Assembly: GCA_041490445.1 (NCBI GenBank)
Contig: JBGPTF010000006.1
Location: 1 to 64,000 of the forward strand
DNA: 64,000 nt
Direction: 5' to 3'
Origin: JBGPTF01 sp041490445
GTDB taxonomy: Bacteria > Acidobacteriota > Terriglobia > Acidiferrales > UBA7541
This document shows, one piece after another, positions 7,723 to 17,124 of the stretch. Position 1 is the first letter of the stretch; each line of letters opens with the position of its first letter. A program made the translations under genes and the position numbers. Below the pieces are notes generated by a model, which saw nothing but the letters and a program-made list of their open reading frames with translations, was not told the origin of the DNA and did not search any database.

Positions 7723-9723
7723 ATGAGTGTGTCTCCTCTCACAGTCGATCCCTTGGAGCCGCGCCAAGCCCGCCGCGCAAAGCCGAAGCCGACTTCCCTG
7801 CAAAGGCGCTTCGTGTTGATGCAGGCCGGCACCATGATGCTTGCTCTCTGGTTGATCGCGATGGCCCTGTTCCTCGATTTCGAGATCCAAGGCCGCCTCA
7901 CGGCATCGCTGCGCCACCAGAACGCAACGCTTTCTCTCAACTCGCAGATCTCTTCCTCATTAGCCCGGGTGATGGCGGTATTTTGGAACGGCTATTCCTC
8001 CACGGGCGAAGACTGGCGCCCGCGTTACGCGGAGCAGATGAGCCGCTTGCAGCAGCTGACGAACAGCTACACAAGTGCGCCACTTCCCGAAGATGTCCAG
8101 GCGCGTGCAGAGCTCTTGCGTGAGCAGGAAGCGCAGTTGTTGGCAACCACCTCCCAGCTATTGAATGGCCCCCGCGTGTATGCAAACGACGCTGCAAGCA
8201 TCCGCGAAGTGCAGCGCTTGAGCAGCTTCATCCTCGACACTCTGCAGCGGATCGCCGACAGCGAAAGGAAGCACCTCGAGACCTCGATGAGCGAACTCGA
8301 TGTCTATACGAGCGCGCTCTCGGTCTTGTTGCTCGGTTGCGCGCTATTTGCCGTCCTCGCGCTGGTGCTTTTCCGGTACGCCCATCGCCGTCATTTATGG
8401 GAGCCGCTCGAGCAGTTGCGCCAGATGGTGCTCACCGTGCGGGGCGGAAACCTGGATGTGACGGCTGCGGTCCCCCCCAATGTGGAGTTCGGCTCGCTCG
8501 TCCAAACGTTTCTCGAGATGGCTGCTGAACTTCGCGAGATGCGCCACTCGCTCGAACAGAAAGTGATGGAGCGCACGCGGGAACTCGAGAGCGCGCAACA
8601 GGATTTGCTCCAGGCGGCCAAGCTATCGTCGCTCGGACAGCTTGTCTCTGGCGTCGCCCACGAGATCAACAATCCCCTGACCTCGATCCTGGGTTTCAGC
8701 GAAATCCTGCTCACGCGCCCGGAGTTGCCGGCGTCGCTGCGCGCCCAGGTATCGACGATTCGAGAGGAATCTTTGCGTCTCAAGAATCTCGTCGCCAACC
8801 TCAGCAGCTTCGCCCGCCGCTCGCCGCAGCGCACGGAGCGGCTCGATCTCCGCACAGTCCTCGATCGCCTCGTTGAGCTTCGCCATTATCAGTTGACCGC
8901 CAGCAACATCCAGATTCACTACGACCGGTCGCCGATTCCCATCTGGGTGAGCGGAGATGCCGACCAGCTCCTCCAGGTCCTCTTGAACCTCGTCGTGAAC
9001 TCGGAGCAGGCCATCCAGGCTCGCCGCGGGCAGGGATCCATCTGGCTGACGTGCGGGAAAAGCGATGACTCAGGGTGGATCACCTTGCGTGATGATGGGC
9101 CGGGGATGTCCGCGGAAGTGCGCGATCACCTTTTCGAGCCGTTTTTCACCACGAAATCGGTCGGCAGGGGCACCGGGCTGGGACTGAGCATCTCGCACGG
9201 CATCATCCAGCAACATCATGGGAAGATCACGATTCAAACGAAACCCGGTCAGGGAACGACGGTGAGGATCACTCTGCCGATTGCGCGGGAAGCACCCAGC
9301 GCGGCAGCGCCGCCCGAGCCGCTGGCGGCGCCTTCCCGCATGGGCGCCAGATTCCCCGCCCGCGTCCTGGTGGTGGACGACGAGCCGGCGGTCGGTGACC
9401 TGGTTCGCCAGGTGCTCACGCGGCATGGCTGCGAGACGACGGTCTTGCAAGACTCGAATGCCTTCGAAAGCTGTCTGGCGGGAGCGAGTTTCGATCTCGT
9501 GCTCTGCGACCTGAAAATGCCCGGGAAAAATGGCTTGGAAATCTTGCGCCAACTGCGCCGGTTGCGTCCCGAGCTTGCACGGCGGTTCCTCTTGATGACA
9601 GGGAATCTGGCGGATGCCGGCAATAACGAAAAGGAGCTCGCGGGGGTGCCGGTCTTGCGCAAGCCATTTTCACTGAGCCAGCTTCTCGACGCTGTTCGCA
9701 GCATCATGGATTCAGCCGGATAA
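7723..9723 (+). CDS. Hybrid sensor histidine kinase with C-terminal receiver
   Basis: A 666-residue membrane sensor kinase. In order: one membrane helix (about 31-52), a ~145-residue periplasmic helical sensor region, a second helix (about 197-218), HAMP (about 219-270), a HisKA box VAHEINNPL with His313, an HATPase domain with N box NLVVNSEQAI, DDGPGMS and GRGTGLGLSI, then a Pro/Ala linker and a REC domain with VVDDEP, the phospho-acceptor Asp596 in LCDLKMPG and Lys in LRKPF. The HEINNPL box is of the NtrB/DctB-like class. No separate response regulator gene lies beside it, so the output partner is unknown. ATG at 7723 has no strong ribosome site. Confidence 0.92.
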   Translation: MSVSPLTVDPLEPRQARRAKPKPTSLQRRFVLMQAGTMMLALWLIAMALFLDFEIQGRLTASLRHQNATLSLNSQISSSLARVMAVFWNGYSSTGEDWRPRYAEQMSRLQQLTNSYTSAPLPEDVQARAELLREQEAQLLATTSQLLNGPRVYANDAASIREVQRLSSFILDTLQRIADSERKHLETSMSELDVYTSALSVLLLGCALFAVLALVLFRYAHRRHLWEPLEQLRQMVLTVRGGNLDVTAAVPPNVEFGSLVQTFLEMAAELREMRHSLEQKVMERTRELESAQQDLLQAAKLSSLGQLVSGVAHEINNPLTSILGFSEILLTRPELPASLRAQVSTIREESLRLKNLVANLSSFARRSPQRTERLDLRTVLDRLVELRHYQLTASNIQIHYDRSPIPIWVSGDADQLLQVLLNLVVNSEQAIQARRGQGSIWLTCGKSDDSGWITLRDDGPGMSAEVRDHLFEPFFTTKSVGRGTGLGLSISHGIIQQHHGKITIQTKPGQGTTVRITLPIAREAPSAAAPPEPLAAPSRMGARFPARVLVVDDEPAVGDLVRQVLTRHGCETTVLQDSNAFESCLAGASFDLVLCDLKMPGKNGLEILRQLRRLRPELARRFLLMTGNLADAGNNEKELAGVPVLRKPFSLSQLLDAVRSIMDSAG

Positions 9724-9852
9724 ACCCTTCGCGGCCTTCCGAACCAGAGTCGAGCCGCTTCGCGCTCCCTCAGCGATGTAAATCCCAGCGCAGTGTGGTA
9801 TCTTCGCGACTCTGCATCCGGCGGACGAATTTTCCATTCGCGGAATCGAGCC

Positions 9853-10128
9853 ATGGCTGAAAAACTAGTTCTGGTGGGTGTGCTCCCCGAGGCCATCGTA
9901 ATCGGCCCGGCGGAACAAGTCGTCTGGCTTTCGGATGCGGGAAACCTGAAGGTCGAATTCGATCCGCAGCGCTGTCCCTTTCATTCCAACATTTTTCAGG
10001 CTCCGCCCGGCACCCGCCTGCAAAGCGGGCCACCTCGCCCAGGAGTCAATCCGGGTTCCTACCGATACCGGATTTCGCTGAATGAACATGTGGTGGCACG
10101 TGGCGAAGTGATCCTCCGAAACGAATAG
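9853..10128 (+). CDS. Small hypothetical protein, beta-rich
   Basis: About 91 residues, beginning MAEKLVLVGVLPEAIVIGPA. I do not recognise a family with certainty. The alternation of short beta strands (VVWLSDAGNLKVEFD, YRYRISLNEHVVARGEVILR) with CPFHSN in between recalls cupredoxin-like folds, but the full set of copper ligands is not evident. No signal peptide. A GTG at 9793 would add 20 residues in frame; the ATG is preferred because the product then starts at the first strand. It stands alone 130 bp after the histidine kinase. Confidence 0.5.
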   Translation: MAEKLVLVGVLPEAIVIGPAEQVVWLSDAGNLKVEFDPQRCPFHSNIFQAPPGTRLQSGPPRPGVNPGSYRYRISLNEHVVARGEVILRNE

Positions 10129-10232
10129 CTTCCGCCCCCTTCTCCGGGGAACTTACGGGCGGACCTGTAAAACGGTTTCTTCAATTCTCCATCTGTGGAA
10201 TTGTCTCGCCTGAAACGCTTTACCAGTTGCAA

Positions 10233-10658
10233 TCAGTCGCTGGCAGCGACGGCGCGGATGGATGAGACCGCTTCGGCAAGTCGGCGTCGGACGGGTGCGA
10301 AGAGAAATGCGGGTACCGGACGATCTGGGGGAACAGCCAATGGGGCCGAGCGCTTCGTAAATTCCACCCGGCGGTCGAGCTGCAATCCGAATTCAGCGAG
10401 CAGATCCGCCGCCACATTCGGATCGTCGCTGCGCTCTACTCCCCAGAACCAAAGCCGATCCTCGTGCCGCTGCAGGAGCTGGAGTGTCTGTTCGAGTTTC
10501 TTGATGGCGCGGTCAAACGAAGAGGCCAGAAAATAGGCAGGCAGTGCCCAGCCGTGACGGTTGAACCTGGCACGAATGCGCACCAGATACTTCCCATTTT
10601 GGTTCGTCTCCATCGAGAGCTGGTATTCATTTCGTTGTGCGGATGCTTTCTGTGACAT
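10233..10658 (-). CDS. Hypothetical protein
   Basis: About 141 residues, no family recognised. The first half carries NEYQLSMETNQNGKYLVRIR and a basic, aromatic stretch (RFNRHGWALPAYFL) followed by a helix with heptad-like leucines (AIKKLEQTLQLLQRHED); the C-terminus is basic and Ala-rich. No membrane segment or signal peptide. The ATG at 10658 is chosen because GAGGAA lies 7 nt upstream; the frame stays open to an ATG at 10781. It is transcribed in the same direction as the upstream foldase gene across a 309-bp gap. Function unknown. Confidence 0.5.
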   Translation of the reverse strand: MSQKASAQRNEYQLSMETNQNGKYLVRIRARFNRHGWALPAYFLASSFDRAIKKLEQTLQLLQRHEDRLWFWGVERSDDPNVAADLLAEFGLQLDRRVEFTKRSAPLAVPPDRPVPAFLFAPVRRRLAEAVSSIRAVAASD

Positions 10659-10967
10659 GGAATTCCTCGATACGCGGATGAATCCGCCGGCAGATGGCAA
10701 GGCGCCTTGGGGACGCTGCCCTGCAACCCTGGGGCGCTTTGTGAAGGTCAGTAGACGCGAACTCTTGTGTTGGTAAGCCATTGTGTTTCGTTCCGAAAGA
10801 GAGCAGTACTAGAACGCAAAACCGGGCCGGAAGGGAAACCTACCCAAGGACTTTGCCCCGCTCACTTCAGGGCTGGCGCTACTGGAGAAATATTACCGGA
10901 AACAGGTTTCTGTTGGCAACTGGAAAAACTATTCCTGTAAGCACAGTAAAATCAAATACATATGGAC
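10659..10967. other. 309-bp intergenic region
   Basis: Lies between the foldase stop and the unknown gene, both on the minus strand. The part at 10880-10965 is AT-richer than its surroundings. No convincing promoter, terminator or small gene was seen. Confidence 0.4.
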
Positions 10968-12914
10968 TTAGCTGGAAGTGGAGAGTCTCTTGAGAACCTG
11001 CGCGTTGATCGACAGCTTGCCTTCTCGTTTCATGCGGTCCTCGAGGTCGGCTCGGAATGCCTCGTAGGCCGTCGTCCGTTTTCCTTGCAGGAGCGACTGC
11101 TCGATTTGTCCTTGCTGACTGGCAAGATCGGCGGGGTTTGCTTCTTCTCGAGCGGCCACACGATACACGACCCAGTTGCCTTCGATCGAGACCGGTGCAC
11201 TGGTCTGTCCCACGGGCATGCTGAAGCTGGACACCACCTCGCGAGCGGATCCCAAACCGCTGATGGAGCCGGCGCGTGCGATCAGCTCGCTCGTTTTCAC
11301 TTCGAGCCCGAGCGATTTCGCCGCCTTCGCGAAATCTTCTCCAGTCTTTGCCCCGCGCGCCAGTTCATCGGCGCGCGCACGCGCCAGCTCGAGCGATTTG
11401 TCGCGGCGAAAATCCGACAGAACCTTCTCGCGTACTTCAGCAAGTTTTCCCGAATGGGAAAGCTTGATCTGTTTGATGGAGAGCACGACGTAACCGCGGT
11501 CGAGCCGGATCGGCAGACTCATCTCGCCCTGGTGCAGGCTGAACAGAGCGTCACCGAGTTCTTTTGCGTTGCCAAGATCCCCGATCGGCTCGGCGACGCT
11601 GGCGAGCGGCGTCTCGCCAACCACCAGGCATTGCCGCGCCAGCGGGTCAACACTTTCGAGGGCCTTGGCGAACTGGTCGATGGATTGACTGCTCGAGCGG
11701 CGCACCACGCCGGCCATCTCATCCGAAAGCTTGTTGGCAAGCGTTTCCACTTTTTCGCCGAGCAGCGACGCGAGAATCGTTCCGCGCACTTCTTCGAAAC
11801 TCTTCGTATGCGCCGCCTCCTTGTCGAGGACCTTGATGATGTGGAATCCGTATTCGGTCTTGACCAAATCGGAGATCGAGCCCTTGGGCAGCCCAAATGC
11901 GGCCTTTTCGAATTCTGGCACGGTCTGGAGCCGGACAATCCAGCCTAGATCGCCGCCCTTCTCCTTGGTCGCGTCGTCCTGGGAATTCTTCTTGGCGAGC
12001 TCCTCAATGTTCTCGCCGTGTTTGGCCTTTTTCAGAATGGCCTCGGCGTTTTTCCGGATCTCGGCCACTTCGGCATCCGTCTTGCCAATCGTCTTGAACA
12101 GGATGTGCTCAGCATGTACGCGATCCTGCGCTTCATATCGGTCCAGATGCTGGTCATAGAAGGCGCGCAGCTCGGCATCACTGATATTCGCCTTCTGGCG
12201 AAGTTGCGCCAGGTCGAGCAGCGCGTAAAGCGCCGCGCGCTTTTCCGGCACAGGATACCGCGACGCATTCTTCTCAAAATAAGCCGCCAGCTCTGCATCA
12301 CTTGGATTGATGCTCGTCGCCAGGTCGGTCGGCTTGATCATCACGTAGTCGAGCTTCACCTTTTCGTTTCGCCGCCGGAATTCCTGCTGGATTTCTTCGG
12401 GGCTGACGATTATGCCGGAAGTTACCAGCAATTGAAATTTCTCTTCCAGCAGGTTCTGTTGCACCCAGTCTTCAAACTCCGGGACGCTCATGCCGGTGCG
12501 CATCTGCACTTCGGCGGCATACCGATCCTTCATCCAGGTATCACCCGAAAACACCGTGGGCAGCAATTGCTTGATTCGGTCGGTCACTTCCTGAGGCGTC
12601 ACCTGCAAGCCCAGTTGCTTCGCTTCGATGACGAGCAGTCGTTCGAAGATCATCTGATTCAAAACCTGCTGGGCATAGATGCCGCGCAGCATCGCGGGAA
12701 TCGACTGCCCCTGCGTCAGACGGCTCAGCTTTTGCGTCACGTCGGTTACCGTGATGTCGTTGCCGGCAACGGTCGCCACGGCATCTGGACTGTTCCCCAG
12801 CGTTCCCACCGGGCCCGGCACCAGTGTGATCACCATGGCAATGCAAATCGCGCCCAGGATGACGCCAAGGACGATCTGGACGCTCCTCTTCCGCTGCTGC
12901 AGTGTCTTCAACAT
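10968..12914 (-). CDS. PpiD/SurA-like periplasmic peptidyl-prolyl isomerase
   Basis: A 648-residue membrane-anchored foldase. A single N-terminal helix (about residues 11-33) anchors it in the inner membrane; a SurA_N-like chaperone region follows (VAGNDITVTDVTQKL onward); a parvulin-type rotamase domain spans about 264-360, with HAEHILF, the KKGGDLGWI-like segment EKGGDLGWI and TEYGFHIIKVLD; a second SurA-like region makes up the rest. PpiD helps newly exported outer-membrane and periplasmic proteins fold at the Sec translocon. The start at 12914 is preferred to 12953 because the predicted transcription start lies between them. A divergent gene begins 217 bp away. Confidence 0.88.
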   Translation of the reverse strand: MLKTLQQRKRSVQIVLGVILGAICIAMVITLVPGPVGTLGNSPDAVATVAGNDITVTDVTQKLSRLTQGQSIPAMLRGIYAQQVLNQMIFERLLVIEAKQLGLQVTPQEVTDRIKQLLPTVFSGDTWMKDRYAAEVQMRTGMSVPEFEDWVQQNLLEEKFQLLVTSGIIVSPEEIQQEFRRRNEKVKLDYVMIKPTDLATSINPSDAELAAYFEKNASRYPVPEKRAALYALLDLAQLRQKANISDAELRAFYDQHLDRYEAQDRVHAEHILFKTIGKTDAEVAEIRKNAEAILKKAKHGENIEELAKKNSQDDATKEKGGDLGWIVRLQTVPEFEKAAFGLPKGSISDLVKTEYGFHIIKVLDKEAAHTKSFEEVRGTILASLLGEKVETLANKLSDEMAGVVRRSSSQSIDQFAKALESVDPLARQCLVVGETPLASVAEPIGDLGNAKELGDALFSLHQGEMSLPIRLDRGYVVLSIKQIKLSHSGKLAEVREKVLSDFRRDKSLELARARADELARGAKTGEDFAKAAKSLGLEVKTSELIARAGSISGLGSAREVVSSFSMPVGQTSAPVSIEGNWVVYRVAAREEANPADLASQQGQIEQSLLQGKRTTAYEAFRADLEDRMKREGKLSINAQVLKRLSTSS

Positions 12915-12955
12915 GATTCCGAATGGCTCCTCGTGACTCGCCAGACCAACCAATC

Positions 12956-12984
12956 ATAATAGATGACCTCCGCCCGGCGCTCAA
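12956..12984 (-). promoter_or_regulatory. Candidate sigma-70 promoter of the PpiD-like gene
   Basis: TTGAGC (12984-12979), a 17-nt spacer and TATTAT (12961-12956) on the minus strand, about 42 bp before the chosen ATG. The start of transcription expected near 12949 falls after the alternative ATG at 12953. Confidence 0.5.
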
Positions 12985-13131
12985 TCACAATCCTGTGCCA
13001 ACGCGGCCTGTCCGCTTTCCGAGCACTGGAAACGCCTCGTTGGGCTGGGGTTAGCGAATTGGGAACGGTGTCCGGGCTGTGTGGAAATGGCTCGTACCCT
13101 GTGCTAGATTCCAGAATTGGCCCCGTGACGC

Positions 13132-14409
13132 ATGCTCGACGATAAACCAACCGGCGACCCGAAACAGAAGATCTCGCGTGTGGAGGTTTACTGGCACACG
13201 CTGAGCTACAGAACTGTCGCCCTGTACGTGCTAACAGTTCTGGTGGGCGTGGTCGCGTGCACGTATCTGTTTTTTCCGGAGGCATTTGCCGGCATCACCC
13301 GCCGGATTACCGAAGCGCTGCAAAAAAAGAGCACGAGCGTCTCCGCGCTCAATTTGCGCCAGGCGCGCTTTGTGAATCTGGACGGTAAGGTACAGGTGAA
13401 AAAAGTGAATTCGGTGCAGTGGACGAATGCGGATTACCAGATCACGCTCGACAAGGGAGATCTGGTACAAAGCGGCTCGGATGGTGTTGCCCGCATCGCC
13501 TTCGCGGACGGCACGACATACACCGTTAAAGCGGATACACTCGTCACTGTAGAAGAAAACCTCGTCAGTCAGGACCAGGCTTCGCGCGTCGGCATGCACA
13601 TCAGTTCCGGCGCGGTGGACTTGGCCACGGGCACATGGCCGGTGGCGGGATCCAAGGCGGAGGTTTCGTTTGAAAATGCCGTGGCAGCACTGAAAGAAAA
13701 CAGCCGCGCGGCGGTGCGCACCGATCCTTACTTGAAGGAAAACGAGATCACGGTGTCTTCCGGTTCCGCCGAACTGGAGCGCGGCGGCCAGAAGTCCAAT
13801 GTAGCGCAATGGGAGAAAGTGAGCTTTCCAACCGGCGGGCCGATGACCCGCGAACAGGTATTGGCGCCGCCAAACCTCGTCGAGCCAGTGAATCTGCAGC
13901 CCATCATCGTGGACGATCCGAAGAAAGCGGTGCTGCACTTCGAGTGGCAGCCCGTGAAGACAGCCCGCAGCTACGTCCTGCGCGTCAGCAGCACCGCCAT
14001 GTTCACGAAGGTTATGGCGGAAAAGAGGACGACGGGCACGTCGGCAGACCTTTCCGGTCTCGACGGCGGCAACTATTTCTGGTCGGTGCAGGCAATTGAC
14101 GCGAAGAAAAATGCCAGCGCCTGGAACGATCCGTTCAGGTTTTCGCTGGTGGCGCAGAGCAGGACGCAGGAAATGATGCTCGAAGTGGATGCCACCGAAT
14201 TGCACGGCAATGTGGTGGAAGTGATCGGCCACACCGAACCCGGCGCAGCTCTGATCATCAACGGGGGACAAGTCGCCGACATTCAACACGACGGGCGCTT
14301 CCGCTACTTTACGCTGCCGATGGCCCGCGGCAGCCAGACCATCGTAATTACGGGGCAGAACCGCAGGGGCGGGACCGCGATCAAGCGCGTTCCGATTGTG
14401 ATTCCATAG
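13132..14409 (+). CDS. Membrane-anchored FecR-domain protein
   Basis: A 425-residue protein with a short cytoplasmic N-terminus, one membrane helix (about 28-47) and a large extracytoplasmic part. Residues about 70-200 match the FecR fold: a WTNADYQITLDKGDLVQSGS strand pair, then DGVARIAFADGTTYTVKADT. About 255-345 looks like a fibronectin-type or carbohydrate-binding beta sandwich (FEWQPVKTARSYVLRVS, GGNYFWSVQAID). FecR proteins usually pair with ECF sigma factors, but none is nearby and the sigma-binding tail is not seen, so this is more likely a structural or envelope-sensing variant. It precedes mreB by 66 bp in the same direction, which hints at a role linked to cell shape. Confidence 0.8.
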   Translation: MLDDKPTGDPKQKISRVEVYWHTLSYRTVALYVLTVLVGVVACTYLFFPEAFAGITRRITEALQKKSTSVSALNLRQARFVNLDGKVQVKKVNSVQWTNADYQITLDKGDLVQSGSDGVARIAFADGTTYTVKADTLVTVEENLVSQDQASRVGMHISSGAVDLATGTWPVAGSKAEVSFENAVAALKENSRAAVRTDPYLKENEITVSSGSAELERGGQKSNVAQWEKVSFPTGGPMTREQVLAPPNLVEPVNLQPIIVDDPKKAVLHFEWQPVKTARSYVLRVSSTAMFTKVMAEKRTTGTSADLSGLDGGNYFWSVQAIDAKKNASAWNDPFRFSLVAQSRTQEMMLEVDATELHGNVVEVIGHTEPGAALIINGGQVADIQHDGRFRYFTLPMARGSQTIVITGQNRRGGTAIKRVPIVIP

Positions 14410-14475
14410 CAAGGAGCGCGGCCCAACCGCTCCGCGCTGTTTGAGAATCAGCGGCGCCCGGGGGGAACCAACGAC

Positions 14476-15516
14476 GTGACAAAAAACGGTTTCAATCTGC
14501 GGTCGGTGTTCAGCCTGTTTTCCTCCGACCTGGCCATCGACCTGGGCACGGCCAACACGCTCGTGTTCGCGAAGGGCAAGGGTATCGTGGTGAACGAGCC
14601 TTCGATCGTCGCAATCAACAAGAACAGCGGCGAAGTGGTGGCCGTGGGCAAAGAAGCGAAGGAAATGCTCGGGCGCACGCCGGGCAATGTGGTCGCCATC
14701 AAGCCGATGAAGGACGGCGTGATCGCAGACTTCAAAGTCACCGAGAAGATGCTCACCTACTTCATTCAGAAAGCGCACAACCGCCGCATGCTCGTCCACC
14801 CGCGCATCGTGATCGGCGTGCCGAGCGAGATCACGCCGGTGGAAAAACGCGCCGTCCAGGACTCCGCCTATCGCGCGCGGGCAAGCGAAGTTTTTCTGGT
14901 CGAGCAGGCGATGGCGGCGGCGATTGGCGCCGGCCTGCCGATCGAAGAACCTTCCGGCAACATGGTGGTGGACATCGGCGGCGGAACCACCGACATTGCC
15001 GTCATCTCGATGAGCGGCATCGTCTATTCCCGGTCGGTCCGCGTGGCCGGCAACGAGATGGACGAAGCAGTGATGCACTACCTGAAGCGCAAGTACAACC
15101 TGCTCGTCGGCGAACGCACCGCCGAACAAATCAAAATGGAAATCGGCTCGGCGTATCCGCTCGAAAAGCCGCTGACGCTCGAGGTCAAGGGCCGCAACCT
15201 GATCGAAGGAGTGCCGCGCACCGTCACGATTGACGACAGCGAAATCCGCGAGGCGCTTTCCGAATGCGTCGCGACGATTCTGAACGCGATTCGCGTGGCG
15301 CTGGAACGCACACCACCCGAACTTTCCGCCGACATCAGTGACCGCGGCATCGTCCTGACCGGCGGCGGGGCGCTGCTCAAGAACCTCGACAAGCGCATCC
15401 GCGAGGAGACGGGCTTGCCGGTTTCGATTGCCGACGATCCGCTCGCGTCGGTGGTTCTCGGCACCGGAAAAATGCTCAGCGACTTCCATCTCCTGCGCAT
15501 GGTTTCGATCGACTAG
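14476..15516 (+). CDS. mreB: Rod shape-determining actin homologue MreB
   Basis: A 346-residue bacterial actin that forms membrane-bound filaments directing lateral wall synthesis. The phosphate-1 loop DLGTANTLVF, VNEPSIVAI, GRTPGNVVAIKPMKDGVIAD, the phosphate-2 motif DIGGGTTDIAVIS and the adenosine motif TGGGALLKNLD are all present at their usual spacing, and the length is normal. The GTG at 14476 follows GGGGGAACC; an amphipathic N-terminal segment (NLRSVFSLFSSD) suits membrane attachment. First gene of mreBCD. Confidence 0.97.
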   Translation: MTKNGFNLRSVFSLFSSDLAIDLGTANTLVFAKGKGIVVNEPSIVAINKNSGEVVAVGKEAKEMLGRTPGNVVAIKPMKDGVIADFKVTEKMLTYFIQKAHNRRMLVHPRIVIGVPSEITPVEKRAVQDSAYRARASEVFLVEQAMAAAIGAGLPIEEPSGNMVVDIGGGTTDIAVISMSGIVYSRSVRVAGNEMDEAVMHYLKRKYNLLVGERTAEQIKMEIGSAYPLEKPLTLEVKGRNLIEGVPRTVTIDDSEIREALSECVATILNAIRVALERTPPELSADISDRGIVLTGGGALLKNLDKRIREETGLPVSIADDPLASVVLGTGKMLSDFHLLRMVSID

Positions 15517-15601
15517 CCGGGAGTTTTATCCATTATTTTTCTGCACGACGAAAGTCGTGCCCTGACGTTTTTCGATTCTCGAGTTTGGACTTTCGGTCTC
15601 T

Positions 15602-16609
15602 ATGGACATCCCTTCCCGCCACCGGCCGCTGGTCTTGCTGGCCGGTGTCATGCTCGCACAGGTGCTCCTGCTCGCTTTCCAGATCAAGCGCGAGCGCGAC
15701 GTGCGCCTGATTCGCCTGTGGTCCGTCGAGCTGCTCACGCCGCTGCAGCGCGCCGGCACGTGGATCATCGGCGAAGTGCATGGCGGCTGGCGCGGATACA
15801 TTGGCCTGCGCCACACGCGCCAGGAAAACGAAGGGCTGCGCACCGAGCTCGGACGCCTCCAGTTGCGCAACCGCGAACTCGAAAGCCGCGCCGCCGAAGC
15901 CGACCGGCTCGCCGCCGTGCTTGGCTTTCGCCAGGCGCACGCCGAAGTGCCGATCCTCGCCGCGGAGGTGATCGGGGCAAGCGCGGACGCCGCGAGCAAG
16001 ACGTTATACATCAACCGCGGCAGCCGCGACGGCGTACGCCGCAACATGGGCGTCATCACGCCTGACGGCGTGGTCGGCAAGATCATCGAGGTGTTCCCGA
16101 ACACTTCGATGGTGCTGCTCCTCACCGACCACGACAGCGGCGTGGGCGCGCTGCTTGCGACGTCGCGCACGCACGGCGTGGTGAAAGGCGCAGGCGAACC
16201 GTTCGCGCGGATGGAATACGTCATCAACGATGAAAAAATTCCGCAAGGCGAAGAAATTCTTACGTCGGGCGAGGACCGCATTTTCCCCAAGGATTTGCCC
16301 GTCGGCACCGTGGCGGGCACGCAGGACGGCAATCCGTTCAAGGTGATCCGCGTGCGGCCTGCCGCGCGGCTCGACCGCCTGGAAGAAGTGATCGTTCTGC
16401 TCACGCAGCGGGAACTGAATCCGCGAAAAGAAGTCGAGCTGGCTGCGCCCCCGGCGAAATCGGGAGAAACGGTGACTTCGCCGAGTGCGCCGGCCAAACA
16501 ACCCGAGCAAAAACCCGCGCAGCCGCCGCAGAAGCCCGGCGCGTCTCCTGCTCCGGCGCAGGGCGCGACGAAACCGCCAACAACCGCTCCCGCAAAGCCG
16601 CCGCAATGA
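15602..16609 (+). CDS. mreC: Rod shape-determining protein MreC
   Basis: A 335-residue inner-membrane protein linking MreB to periplasmic wall enzymes such as PBP2. One N-terminal helix (about 10-26) is followed by a coiled coil (about 60-105, RQENEGLRTELGRLQLRNRE) and two beta domains with the family segments AEVIGASADAASKTLYINRG, VVGKIIEVFPNTSMVLLLTD and PQGEEILTSGED. The C-terminal 55 residues are a Pro/Ala-rich, probably disordered tail not needed for the fold. It overlaps mreD by 4 nt. Confidence 0.94.
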   Translation: MDIPSRHRPLVLLAGVMLAQVLLLAFQIKRERDVRLIRLWSVELLTPLQRAGTWIIGEVHGGWRGYIGLRHTRQENEGLRTELGRLQLRNRELESRAAEADRLAAVLGFRQAHAEVPILAAEVIGASADAASKTLYINRGSRDGVRRNMGVITPDGVVGKIIEVFPNTSMVLLLTDHDSGVGALLATSRTHGVVKGAGEPFARMEYVINDEKIPQGEEILTSGEDRIFPKDLPVGTVAGTQDGNPFKVIRVRPAARLDRLEEVIVLLTQRELNPRKEVELAAPPAKSGETVTSPSAPAKQPEQKPAQPPQKPGASPAPAQGATKPPTTAPAKPPQ

Positions 16610-17124
16610 ATGCGCGCACACAGGGCGAAACGCACATCGAGGTTCACAAGTTTTACGGCGGCGCTGTCGCTGGCGTGGCGTTTCTGGCGCTGGTGGTGCA
16701 GGCGTTCCTGCACAAATTCGGCGGGAAGGCGGAATATCTCGAGCTTCCGCTGCTCGTTACGTTGTATTTCGGGCTGAGCCGGCGAAATCCAATTTCGGGA
16801 TTGCTGCTCGGGACGGTGATCGGCCTGCTGCAGGACGGGCTGAGTCACATGCCGATCGGCCTGTACGGGATTGCGAAAACATTTGTGGGGTATCTCGCTT
16901 CGACGATCGGCGCGCGCGTTGACGTCGAGCACCCGCTCAGCCGCTTCGGGTTCACGTTCCTGTTTTTCCATTTCCATCAGGCGGTGCTCGCGACCACCGA
17001 ATGGCTGCTGCTGGCGCAGCGGCCGCAATACATCAGCGGAAAACTTCTGGTCGCGTCGCTCGTGAATTCCCTCGTGGCCGTCGCGCTGTTCCCTCTTCTG
17101 GACCACCTCCGCAAGCAGCCGTAG
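16606..17124 (+). CDS. mreD: Rod shape-determining protein MreD
   Basis: A 172-residue polytopic inner-membrane protein (about five helices) of the rod complex. FYGGAVAGVAFLALVVQAFL, the LYFGLSRRNPISGLLLGTVI turn and GLLQDGLSHMPIGLYGIAKT are family landmarks. Starts in a 4-nt overlap with mreC, so translation is coupled. In related genomes mrdA usually follows at once; here it is 6.3 kb further on. Confidence 0.92.
   Translation: MNARTQGETHIEVHKFYGGAVAGVAFLALVVQAFLHKFGGKAEYLELPLLVTLYFGLSRRNPISGLLLGTVIGLLQDGLSHMPIGLYGIAKTFVGYLASTIGARVDVEHPLSRFGFTFLFFHFHQAVLATTEWLLLAQRPQYISGKLLVASLVNSLVAVALFPLLDHLRKQP

Noticed and set aside
13231..15489. Long open frame on the minus strand (752 codons).
   Set aside because: It is antisense to the FecR-like gene and mreB, is His/Arg-rich as expected from complementing GC-rich codons, and has no ribosome site.
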